From assembly GCF_014287355.1 (NCBI RefSeq), contig NZ_JACOPE010000001.1:558001-622000 (forward strand): a stretch of DNA of 64,000 nucleotides. Direction: 5' to 3'. The position numbers and the translations under genes were made by a program. Numbering within the stretch: position 1 is the stretch's first letter; each line of letters begins with the position of its first letter. This document shows, piece by piece, positions 38,224 to 45,988 of the stretch. The notes under the pieces are model-generated. The model worked only from the letters and a program-made list of their open reading frames with translations. It searched no databases and had not been told where the DNA came from. The stretch is from Ruminococcus hominis. Lineage in GTDB: Bacteria > Bacillota > Clostridia > Lachnospirales > Lachnospiraceae.

Positions 38224-38477
38224 TTGAAACACCGGTTATCGTGAAACATGAAAAAGGATTAGATGCAAGACCTATTGCTTTGCTTGTACAGGAAGCAAGT
38301 CAGTACGCAAGCAAGATCTTTATTCTGGTTGATAATAAGAAGATTAATGCAAAGAGCATCATGGGTATGATGAGCTTGAATTTATCGGATGGTGAAGAAG
38401 TAACTGTTTTGACAGATGGGGAAGATGAAGTGAAGGCAGCAGAGGGAATTAAGACATTTCTTGCAGAAGTAAAATAG
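38220..38477 (+). CDS. HPr-like protein with Asp15 and Ser46 (Crh-like)
   Basis: 85 residues, the exact size and fold pattern of HPr. The phosphocarrier His15 is replaced: the site reads KGLDARP, with Asp15. The regulatory site is retained in KSIMGMM with Ser46, the residue HPr kinase phosphorylates. This is the same logic as Bacillus Crh, which has Gln15 and Ser46 and acts only in catabolite control with CcpA. The genomic slot behind rapZ-whiA also matches crh. It therefore cannot pass phosphate in the PTS and is likely a regulatory HPr. The true HPr must be elsewhere. Confidence 0.88.
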   Translation: MIETPVIVKHEKGLDARPIALLVQEASQYASKIFILVDNKKINAKSIMGMMSLNLSDGEEVTVLTDGEDEVKAAEGIKTFLAEVK

Positions 38478-38659
38478 AAGGCATCTTTTGTTCGGATAAC
38501 AGATGTGAACAAAAGTGAAGTATTCACGAAAACAAATAGAATATAAAAAGAGGTTGTGTGTAAAGCACAGCCTCTTTTATCACCTGCAGAAACGTTCGAC
38601 TTGAACAGATTTCAGCAGGATGTTTTGGCAACTTAAAAAGTGGAAAGGAGCGGATGAAT

Positions 38660-39616
38660 ATGAAGAAACTATTATTTATTTACAATCCAAACGCAGGAAC
38701 CGGTATGTTAAAACCTAAATTGGCAGATGTCCTTGATATATTTACCAAGGCAGGTTATGAAGTTACAGTGTACCCGACACAGCGTTATCACGATGGACTT
38801 GCTAAGACTTTATCTTATACAGGCGATTATGATCTGGTAGTGTGCAGCGGAGGAGATGGAACATTAGATGAAGTCGTGACCGGTATGGCACAGAGAGATA
38901 AGAAAGTACCGATCGGATATATTCCGGCCGGAACGACAAATGATTTTGCAAGCAGCCTGCATATTTCAAAGGATATGCTTGGAGCAGCCGACACAGCGGT
39001 AAATGGAGTACCATTTCCATGTGATATCGGTCATTTTAATGATGATTATTTCGTATATATTGCAGCTTTTGGGCTATTTACGGATGTATCATACGAGACA
39101 GATCAAAATATGAAGAACGTTCTGGGACATCTGGCATATGTACTGGAAGGAACAAAGCGTATTTTCAATATTCCTTCTTACCATATTAAAGTGACACATG
39201 ACGGAGAGACAATCGAAGATAATTTTGTGTATGGAATGGTGACAAACTCCAGATCAGTAGGTGGTTTTAGAAGTATTATCGGGAGAAATGTAGCGTTTGA
39301 TGATGGTGTGTTTGAAGTGACATTGATTAAAACACCGAAGAATCCGATTGAGTTGAACGAAATCGTAGCGGCATTGCTGGTAAAACAGATTAATTCGGAT
39401 CATATGTATTCTTTCCGTTCCGGTCATGTTAAGTTTGAATCGGAAGAGGAAATTCCATGGACTTTGGATGGAGAATATGGTGGAAGACATGATGAAGTTA
39501 TTGTGGAAAATCTGAAACAAGAATTGGAAATTATGGTAAAACCGACTTCAATCGGTCATTTGGAACGAAAAAAAGAGTTGGTCCGCCAGGAAGAAGAAAG
39601 CGAAGAACAGTCGTAA
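38660..39616 (+). CDS. Diacylglycerol-kinase-family lipid kinase
   Basis: 318 residues of the DAGK catalytic family (YegS/DgkB type), phosphorylating a lipid such as diacylglycerol. It starts MKKLLFIYNPNAG, with the signature VVCSGGDGTLDEVVTG, then IGYIPAGTTNDFASSL, and the later TLDGEYGGR metal region. I take ATG 38660, nine bases from GGAG; an ATG two codons earlier would be only three bases away. No membrane segment is evident, consistent with a peripheral enzyme. Probably recycles diacylglycerol from lipoteichoic acid synthesis, an inference from the family. Confidence 0.9.
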   Translation: MKKLLFIYNPNAGTGMLKPKLADVLDIFTKAGYEVTVYPTQRYHDGLAKTLSYTGDYDLVVCSGGDGTLDEVVTGMAQRDKKVPIGYIPAGTTNDFASSLHISKDMLGAADTAVNGVPFPCDIGHFNDDYFVYIAAFGLFTDVSYETDQNMKNVLGHLAYVLEGTKRIFNIPSYHIKVTHDGETIEDNFVYGMVTNSRSVGGFRSIIGRNVAFDDGVFEVTLIKTPKNPIELNEIVAALLVKQINSDHMYSFRSGHVKFESEEEIPWTLDGEYGGRHDEVIVENLKQELEIMVKPTSIGHLERKKELVRQEEESEEQS

Positions 39617-39680
39617 ATTTACAGGATGATAGCTTCTTCATATTGAAAAAATAAAAAATATAAAAAAATGAAAAAAACAC

Positions 39681-39709
39681 TTGCATTATGTGAAATAGTG
39701 TGATAAAGT
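39681..39709 (+). promoter_or_regulatory. Predicted promoter of tRNA-Glu
   Basis: TTGCAT, 17-base spacer, TAAAGT. The transcript would start about 45 bases before the tRNA. Confidence 0.5.
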
Positions 39710-39760
39710 ATATCTTGCTTGCGGGTGAGAAATAAACAAGCAGGCAAGATAATTAAATAA

Positions 39761-39832
39761 GGCTCCGTGGTCAAGCGGTCAAGACGCTAGCCTCTCACGC
39801 TGGAATCAGGGGTTCGATTCCCCTCGGAGTCA
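39761..39832 (+). tRNA. tRNA-Glu (anticodon CUC)
   Basis: The acceptor stem GGCTCCG pairs with CGGAGTC (one G-T pair). The anticodon stem CTAGC/GCTGG holds the seven-base loop CTCTCAC with anticodon CTC, reading GAG. The T arm AGGGG-TTCGATT-CCCCT is perfect. The CCA end is not encoded. This is the minor Glu acceptor that supplements the UUC form. Confidence 0.95.
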
Positions 39833-39863
39833 CTAAAGAGTGGGTTGTTACTCAAAGCAGGCA

Positions 39864-39917
39864 AAACCGGATTTTTAGACATAGAATATGAGTTCTATTC
39901 TGAAAATCTGGTTTTTT
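39864..39917 (+). terminator. Terminator after tRNA-Glu
   Basis: Arms AAACCGGATTTT and AAAATCTGGTTT (one G-T pair) enclose about 27 bases and are followed by a T-run. Confidence 0.7.
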
Positions 39918-40057
39918 CTATTTCTGCGAAATATAGATTTGGGGATTCAAGTCGAACGTCTGTGAGACTTGGCGCGTAGGGATAGAATATGAAGGACTGT
40001 ATCTGAGGAAAACAAGCTCTGCAATTAAGACTTTTAAAGTATAAGGAGGAATGGGTT

Positions 40058-40786
40058 ATGAAGATTATCAGAACCAAGGATTACGAAGAAATGAGTCGAA
40101 AAGCAGCGAATTTAATTTCCGCACAGATTCTGCTGAAGCCTGACTGTGTATTAGGGCTTGCAACAGGATCTACTCCAATTGGTATTTATGATCAATTAGT
40201 TGAGTGGTATAAGAAAGGTGATTTAGATTTCTCCACAGTTAAGACAGTGAACTTGGATGAATACAAAGGCCTGACAAGAGACAATGAGCAGAGTTATTAC
40301 TATTTCATGCATCATCATTTGTTTGACAGAGTAAACATTGACGAAGAGAATACACATGTACCGAACGGAAAAGTTGAGAATGGTGATGAAGAATGTCTTC
40401 GTTATGAAGCATTGATCGAATCTATGGGGGGCGTCGATCTTCAGTTACTTGGATTAGGAAGAAACGGACATATCGGATTTAATGAGCCTGCAGCAGATTT
40501 TCCAAAGATCACACATTGTGTAGATTTGACAGAAAGCACAATCGAAGCAAATAAGCGTTTCTTTGCTTCAGCAGATGAAGTGCCAAGACAGGCTTACACA
40601 ATGGGAATTGGGACAATTATGAAAGCAGACAAGATTCTTGTTGTGGCAAATGGAGAAGACAAAGCTGATGCAGTTGCAGCGATGGTACAAGGTAAAATCA
40701 ATCCGGAGGTGCCGGCATCTATACTCCAGCTTCATAATAATGTAATACTTGTAGCTGATGAAGCAGCACTTTCTAAATTAAAATAA
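40058..40786 (+). CDS. nagB: Glucosamine-6-phosphate deaminase
   Basis: Converts glucosamine 6-phosphate to fructose 6-phosphate and ammonia. 242 residues with VLGLATGSTPIGIYDQL, the catalytic NLDEYKGL and GLGRNGHIGFNEPA motifs, and the C-terminal GEDKADAV segment. It lacks nagA or a GlcNAc transporter in the neighbourhood. AAGGAGG lies before the ATG. It probably has its own transcript, as tRNA-Glu with its terminator is upstream and a strong promoter starts the next gene. Confidence 0.95.
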   Translation: MKIIRTKDYEEMSRKAANLISAQILLKPDCVLGLATGSTPIGIYDQLVEWYKKGDLDFSTVKTVNLDEYKGLTRDNEQSYYYFMHHHLFDRVNIDEENTHVPNGKVENGDEECLRYEALIESMGGVDLQLLGLGRNGHIGFNEPAADFPKITHCVDLTESTIEANKRFFASADEVPRQAYTMGIGTIMKADKILVVANGEDKADAVAAMVQGKINPEVPASILQLHNNVILVADEAALSKLK

Positions 40787-40865
40787 AACAACGAACAGTG
40801 TTAAAAAAATAACAAATTGTTAAAAATAAGATGGATTTCGGACATTTTATTGTGAGAATTAGAGA

Positions 40866-40894
40866 TTGTCTTTTTTTACATGATGGGCTATAAT
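40866..40894 (+). promoter_or_regulatory. Predicted fba promoter
   Basis: TTGTCT, a 17-base spacer and a perfect TATAAT at 40889-40894, about 70 bases before the fba start. Confidence 0.6.
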
Positions 40895-40962
40895 GGTTAC
40901 AGATTTAAAAGAAATAGTACTTGCTGTAATCGGGCAAGCCTTAAGAAGTGGAGGAAAGAAAT

Positions 40963-41829
40963 ATGTTAGTATCAGCAACAGAGATGCTTCAGAAAGCAAA
41001 AGCAGGACATTATGCAGTAGGACAGTTTAATATCAACAACTTGGAATGGACAAAAGCAATCCTGACAACAGCAGAGGAATGCAAATCACCAGTTATCCTT
41101 GGTGTATCTGAAGGTGCTGGAAAGTATATGACAGGTTACAAGACAGTTGTTGGAATGGTTAAAGGTATGATGGAAGAACTTGGAATTACAGTTCCTGTAG
41201 CATTACACCTTGATCATGGTAGCTACGAAGGATGTCTGAAGTGTGTAGAGGCTGGATTCTCATCAATCATGTTTGACGGATCACACTATCCAATCGATGA
41301 GAACGTTGCTAAAACAACAGAGTTAGTTAAAATTGCTCATGACAATGGTATGTCTATCGAAGCAGAAGTAGGATCTATCGGTGGAGAAGAAGACGGAGTT
41401 ATCGGTAGAGGTGAATGTGCAGATCCAGAAGAGTGTAAGAGAGTAGCAGATCTTGGTATCGACTTCCTTGCAGCAGGTATTGGTAATATTCATGGTAAAT
41501 ACCCAGCAAACTGGGAAGGACTTAGCTTTGAAACTCTGGATGCAATCCAGCAGAAAACAGGTGATATGCCACTCGTACTTCACGGAGGAACAGGAATTCC
41601 GGACGATATGATTAAGAAAGCAATCAGCCTTGGAGTAGCTAAGATTAACGTTAATACAGAGTGTCAGCTTTCATTTGCAGCTGCTACACGTGAATATATC
41701 GAAGCAGGAAAAGATCTGGAAGGAAAAGGATTCGACCCAAGAAAACTCCTCAAACCAGGTGCAGACGCAATTGCTGCTACAGTAAAAGAAAAGATGGAAC
41801 TGTTCGGATCAGTTGGAAAAGCTGAGTAA
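40963..41829 (+). CDS. fba: Class II fructose-bisphosphate aldolase
   Basis: Zinc-dependent aldolase of glycolysis. From ATG 40963 it has 288 residues, starting MLVSATEMLQKAKAG; the upstream in-frame codons contain the GGAGGAAAG ribosome site and are not translated. Zinc-binding and catalytic motifs are HLDHGSYEGCLKCVEAG with the GSH motif SIMFDGSHYP, EAEVGSIGGEEDG, and the phosphate loop VLHGGTGIPD. Strongly biased codon use points to high expression. Monocistronic with a terminator. Confidence 0.95.
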   Translation: MLVSATEMLQKAKAGHYAVGQFNINNLEWTKAILTTAEECKSPVILGVSEGAGKYMTGYKTVVGMVKGMMEELGITVPVALHLDHGSYEGCLKCVEAGFSSIMFDGSHYPIDENVAKTTELVKIAHDNGMSIEAEVGSIGGEEDGVIGRGECADPEECKRVADLGIDFLAAGIGNIHGKYPANWEGLSFETLDAIQQKTGDMPLVLHGGTGIPDDMIKKAISLGVAKINVNTECQLSFAAATREYIEAGKDLEGKGFDPRKLLKPGADAIAATVKEKMELFGSVGKAE

Positions 41830-41874
41830 TTTTAGTTCCTGAGTATATGAGATGATTTCTCGTAAATAAAGAAA

Positions 41875-41916
41875 AAACATCGGTCCCGGCAAATGTCGGT
41901 ACCGATGTTTTTTATA
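41875..41916. terminator. Terminator shared by fba and fruR
   Basis: Arms AAAACATCGGT and ACCGATGTTTT pair perfectly around a second small internal stem (CCG with CGG), with A-run before and T-run after, so it can serve the converging fruR gene. Confidence 0.85.
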
Positions 41917-42652
41917 TAATCTTGATATTATCATAATTCTGATAAATTTTAGATAAATTGGAATCTGTCAAAATGATACAGTCTGTAAAATCAGCAAATG
42001 TAACAGAAGAAATAACTCCAAATTTTGAACTATCACAAAGAATATAAGATTCTTTGCAATGAGCGAAGGCAGATTCTTTTACCTTTGCTTCTTGAACATC
42101 CGGAGTTGTGCAGCCCTGTTGGATTGTCAGTCCGTTGCTGCCAAAAAATCCTTTTGTAAAATGAAATTTTTGTATTGCTTCACAAGTGTCAGCTCCAATT
42201 AATGCTTCCGTATGCATCTTTACCATTCCACCCGGAAGATAAACTTCGAACCCACGATTGCAGAGTTTTCGTGCATGGGCAATCGCATTTGTTACAAACA
42301 CGGCTTTAGAAGCCGAAATATATTCGATAATATATCCGGTCGATGTGCCGGCATCAAGATATACAACATCTTTGTCAGTGATTAGTGAGGCAGCATATTG
42401 TGCAATTGTAATTTTAGAATCACGGTTTAGAATTTCGCGTTCAGAGACGGAAATATCCTTCGTGATTTCCTTTGAGGATGCAAGTGCACCACCATGTACC
42501 TTTACTAATAATCGTTTTTTATCCAATTCTGTAAGATCTCTTCGAATTGTAGATTCAGATGCATCAAAAAGTTCCATTAATTCTTGTACGGTTGCTTTTC
42601 CATTTTCATTTACAAGCTTTAAAATCGCATTTTTTCTTTCATCAATCAGCAT
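41912..42652 (-). CDS. fruR: DeoR-family repressor of the fructose operon
   Basis: 246 residues: an N-terminal DeoR helix-turn-helix (ATVQELMELFDASESTIRRDL, about 19-39) and a DeoRC sensor domain resembling sugar-phosphate isomerases, with the DAGTSTGYIIEYI phosphate-binding loop. It is transcribed away from fruK-fruA; a fructose 1-phosphate effector is expected by family. Repeated GAATGA-type motifs lie in the shared promoter region. Confidence 0.9.
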   Translation of the reverse strand: MLIDERKNAILKLVNENGKATVQELMELFDASESTIRRDLTELDKKRLLVKVHGGALASSKEITKDISVSEREILNRDSKITIAQYAASLITDKDVVYLDAGTSTGYIIEYISASKAVFVTNAIAHARKLCNRGFEVYLPGGMVKMHTEALIGADTCEAIQKFHFTKGFFGSNGLTIQQGCTTPDVQEAKVKESAFAHCKESYILCDSSKFGVISSVTFADFTDCIILTDSNLSKIYQNYDNIKII

Positions 42653-42678
42653 AATCTTTCGTCTCCTTCGTTTTGAAT

Positions 42679-42849
42679 GAATGATAATGACAGATTTTGA
42701 TTCTTATTTCATTATAAAAGAATCAAAAATGAATGTCAAACAAAGCGAAACGAGCATTTTGCACGAAAACAAGGATTAAATTTTGTCTATATTTACATGA
42801 ATGAATATGACTGGAAGTGATTGACAATGACTGAAAACGAGAATATAAT
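42679..42849. promoter_or_regulatory. fruR-fruK divergent control region
   Basis: A fully consensus promoter faces fruK: TTGACA at 42821-42826, 17 bases, TATAAT at 42844-42849. Copies of the motif GA(A/T)TGANWATGAC occur at 42679-42691, 42799-42811 and 42819-42831. The last two are exactly 20 bases apart and the third covers the -35 box, a repressor-like layout suited to a DeoR protein. Confidence 0.7.
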
Positions 42850-42917
42850 CAAAGCATAAAGCAAATCTCGTCAAAAACATTTAAAAAACGTCATAAGAAG
42901 GCAGGAGGGAATAATGA

Positions 42918-43820
42918 ATGGTTTATACAGTAACATTTAACCCATCACTTGATTACATTGTGAATGTTTCTGATTTTAAATTAGGTCAGGTGAACAGAAC
43001 AGAAAAAGAGGTGATGTTTCCGGGGGGAAAGGGAATTAACGTATCCATCGTTTTAAAGAATCTTGGAATGGAAAGTACAATCCTGGGATTTACAGCAGGA
43101 TTTACCGGTGAAGAGATTCAGAGAAGAGTCAAAGAAATGGGATGCGTAGAAAAACTGATTCCTATCGCAAATGGCTATTCAAGGATCAATCTAAAACTTC
43201 GTTCCAACGAAGAGAGTGAGATCAATGGTATGGGACCGGAAATCGGAAAAGAAGATATCGACAAGCTTTATCAAATGTTAGATACATTAAAAGCAGGAGA
43301 TGTACTTGTTCTTGCAGGAAGTATTCCGGCATCTATGCCATCTACAATGTACAGCGACATTATGGAATATCTTCAGAATAAAGAAGTTATGATCGCAGTA
43401 GATGCAACAAAAGATTTGTTGGTAAATGTACTGCCATTTCATCCATTTGTAATCAAACCGAATAATTATGAGCTCGGAGAGATTTTCAATGTAACATTGA
43501 AAGATAAGAAAGATGTCATTGTTTATGCCAAAAAGTTACAGGAACAGGGGGCAAGAAATGTTCTGGTGTCTATGGCAGGTGACGGAGCGGTGCTAGTTGC
43601 AGAAGATGGTTCTGTATATGAAAGCGAAGCTCCAAAAGGAAAGGTTGTCAATTCTGTAGGAGCAGGGGATTCAATGGTAGCAGGCTTTTTGTATGGATAT
43701 CTGACGACACAAAATTATGAGATAGCATTTAAAAATGGTGTTGCAACAGGAAGTGCGAGTGCATTTTCAGAAAATCTTGCAACAAAAGAAGAAGTGGAAG
43801 CAATTTTAAACACATTATAA
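42918..43820 (+). CDS. fruK: 1-phosphofructokinase
   Basis: Phosphorylates the fructose 1-phosphate delivered by FruA to fructose 1,6-bisphosphate. 300 residues of the PfkB/LacC type: MVYTVTFNPSLDYIV start, FPGGKGINVS substrate loop, and C-terminal NSVGAGDSMVAGF with the catalytic Asp. The overlapping ATG at 42914 is out of frame. AGGAGGG precedes. It lies 19 bases before fruA. Confidence 0.94.
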   Translation: MVYTVTFNPSLDYIVNVSDFKLGQVNRTEKEVMFPGGKGINVSIVLKNLGMESTILGFTAGFTGEEIQRRVKEMGCVEKLIPIANGYSRINLKLRSNEESEINGMGPEIGKEDIDKLYQMLDTLKAGDVLVLAGSIPASMPSTMYSDIMEYLQNKEVMIAVDATKDLLVNVLPFHPFVIKPNNYELGEIFNVTLKDKKDVIVYAKKLQEQGARNVLVSMAGDGAVLVAEDGSVYESEAPKGKVVNSVGAGDSMVAGFLYGYLTTQNYEIAFKNGVATGSASAFSENLATKEEVEAILNTL

Positions 43821-43839
43821 AAAATGGGAGGTTTCAGTT

Positions 43840-45780
43840 ATGAGGATTCGGGATTTACTTGCACCGGAAAGCATTTGTCTGAATGGAGCCGCAGCAGACA
43901 AAAAAGATGTACTAAATCAGATGGTCGATCTGATGGCAAAAAGCGGAAAGGTATCTGATAAGGAAAATTATCTGGCAGCTGTATTTGCAAGAGAAGAGGA
44001 AGGGACAACAGGAGTAGGAGACGGAATTGCAATTCCTCATGGAAGATGTACAGGAGTAAATAAGCCGGGACTTGCAGCTATGGTACTGCCACAAGGAGTT
44101 GAGTATGAGGCTCTGGATGATGAGCCGGTTAATCTGATCTTTCTTATTGCTGCACCGGAAGGGGCTGGAAATGTACACATCACAATTTTGAGCAAGTTGT
44201 CGATGATGCTGATGGATGACACATTTACAGAATCTCTTCGCAAAGCAAAATCAGTAGAAGAGTTTCTTAATATTATAGATGCAGCAGAGACAGAAAAGGA
44301 TGATGCGGATGCTGCAAAGGAAAAAGCGGCAGCCCAGACGGATCTTGCAGCAGATAAAGAGAAAGACAATCAGAAATTAATTCTTGCGGTAACAGCATGT
44401 CCAACCGGAATTGCCCACACATATATGGCAGCTGAGAGCATTGAGAAGGCAGCAAAGAAAAAAGGATACCTTGTAAAAGTAGAGACAAGAGGATCCGGTG
44501 GAGCTAAAAATGTTTTGACAGAAGAAGAAATCGAAGCCGCAGACGGAATTATTGTAGCAGCAGATACAAATGTTCTGATGGATAGATTTGATGGAAAAGC
44601 ATTGATTGAATGTCAGGTTTCACATGGAATCAACAAGGCTGATGAGTTAATCGATACAATTGTTTCAGGACAGGCAGAAATTTATAAGGCGGCTGCACCT
44701 GCAAAAAAATCAAACGCACAGTCAATGAGCGGCGGTGTGGGTCATACAATTTACAAACATTTGATGAATGGTGTATCTCATATGCTTCCATTCGTTGTAG
44801 GCGGAGGTATCCTGATCGCGATTGCGTTTTTGATTGATGGGTTATGTATAGACTTAAATGCTTTGAGTGCGGCAGAGAGAGCAAACTTTGGTACAATCAC
44901 ACCAATCGCAGCAACATTTAAAACAATTGGTGGCGTTGCATTTGGATTTATGCTACCAATCCTTGCAGGATTTATCGCAATGAGTATTGCTGACAGACCG
45001 GGACTTGTGGCAGGTTTTGTAGGCGGAGCAATCGCAGCAAACGGAACATCGGGATTTCTGGGAGCATTGGCAGCAGGTTTCCTTGCAGGATTTATTGTAA
45101 ATCTGATTAAAAAAGTATGTGAAAAATTACCGGATTCACTGGAAGGTATCAAACCGGTATTACTCTACCCTGTATTTGGCGTACTATTGATGGGATTGAG
45201 TATGACATTTATTATTGAACCAATCGTTGGAGTTATTAACACTGGATTGAACAATGGTCTGGGAAGCTTAAGTGGAATGAATGCAGTTCTTCTTGGAGCA
45301 ATCCTCGGAGGAATGATGTCAATCGATATGGGTGGCCCATTCAACAAGGCAGCTTATGTATTCGGTACAGCATCTATCGCAGCAGGAAACTATAACATTA
45401 TGGCAGCAGTTATGGTAGGAGGAATGGTTGCACCATGTGCGATCGCTCTTGCAACACTCTTATTTAAAAATAAATTTACAGTGGAAGAACGTAAATCCGG
45501 ACCTACAAACTTTGTTATGGGCCTGTCATTTATTACAGAAGGAGCAATTCCATTTGCTGCATCAGATCCGCTGCATGTACTTCCAGCTTGTATTGTCGGA
45601 TCTGCACTTGCAGGAGCTTTGTCTATGGCATTTAACTGTACACTGATGGCACCTCATGGTGGAATCTTTGTATTCCCTGTTGTAGGTAATCCGATCATGT
45701 ATGTGGTTGCACTTGTGGCAGGAACTATTGTAGGAGCAATTTTACTTGGTATATTGAAAAAAACAGTAGAAAATGAGTAG
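43840..45780 (+). CDS. fruA: Fructose PTS permease, EIIABC fused
   Basis: Imports fructose with phosphorylation at carbon 1. The 646 residues are ordered EIIA (about 1-150, phospho-His67 in GIAIPHG), EIIB (about 180-280, active Cys in LAVTACPTGIAHTYMAAE) and the membrane EIIC (about 300-640). The A-to-B linker is rich in Ala, Asp and Lys. EIIC carries the GGPFNKAAYVFG and ITEGAIPFAASDP motifs of fructose permeases. Expression is expected to follow FruR release from the upstream promoter. Confidence 0.94.
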   Translation: MRIRDLLAPESICLNGAAADKKDVLNQMVDLMAKSGKVSDKENYLAAVFAREEEGTTGVGDGIAIPHGRCTGVNKPGLAAMVLPQGVEYEALDDEPVNLIFLIAAPEGAGNVHITILSKLSMMLMDDTFTESLRKAKSVEEFLNIIDAAETEKDDADAAKEKAAAQTDLAADKEKDNQKLILAVTACPTGIAHTYMAAESIEKAAKKKGYLVKVETRGSGGAKNVLTEEEIEAADGIIVAADTNVLMDRFDGKALIECQVSHGINKADELIDTIVSGQAEIYKAAAPAKKSNAQSMSGGVGHTIYKHLMNGVSHMLPFVVGGGILIAIAFLIDGLCIDLNALSAAERANFGTITPIAATFKTIGGVAFGFMLPILAGFIAMSIADRPGLVAGFVGGAIAANGTSGFLGALAAGFLAGFIVNLIKKVCEKLPDSLEGIKPVLLYPVFGVLLMGLSMTFIIEPIVGVINTGLNNGLGSLSGMNAVLLGAILGGMMSIDMGGPFNKAAYVFGTASIAAGNYNIMAAVMVGGMVAPCAIALATLLFKNKFTVEERKSGPTNFVMGLSFITEGAIPFAASDPLHVLPACIVGSALAGALSMAFNCTLMAPHGGIFVFPVVGNPIMYVVALVAGTIVGAILLGILKKTVENE

Positions 45781-45866
45781 AATTGTAAAAATGTACAGAG
45801 TTTTCATAAAAATAAGCGTAATATAAGAAAAAATGAATGAAATTTTACCGGGGGTAAAATTAATGC

Positions 45867-45895
45867 TTGCCTTTTAAAAAGGTTTGAGTTATATT
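45867..45895 (+). promoter_or_regulatory. Predicted promoter of the glutamine synthetase gene
   Basis: TTGCCT, 17-base spacer, TATATT. It implies a transcript start near 45902, upstream of the terminator hairpin at 45915-45952. Confidence 0.55.
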
Positions 45896-45914
45896 GAAAG
45901 CAGGAAATGAAACA

Positions 45915-45952
45915 GGGGCGTTCCAAGGATACTTGGAGTGCCTCTTTTTTTT
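45915..45952 (+). terminator. Terminator hairpin in the glutamine synthetase leader
   Basis: Arms GGGGCGTTCCAAG and CTTGGAGTGCCTC pair over 13 base pairs (with G-T pairs) around GATA, followed by eight T. It lies between the predicted promoter and the gene, so it could be an attenuator; it could also end the fruA transcript. Confidence 0.8.
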
Positions 45953-45988
45953 CTGGACATAAATTATTTTGGGAAAAGGAGAAGAACA

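Noticed and set aside
45902..45952. ANTAR antiterminator RNA in the glutamine synthetase leader
   Set aside because: The terminator loop can be drawn as a hexaloop GGATAC, but it lacks the expected A1 and G4 bases and no first hexaloop stem is convincing. Only a generic attenuator-like hairpin is reported.
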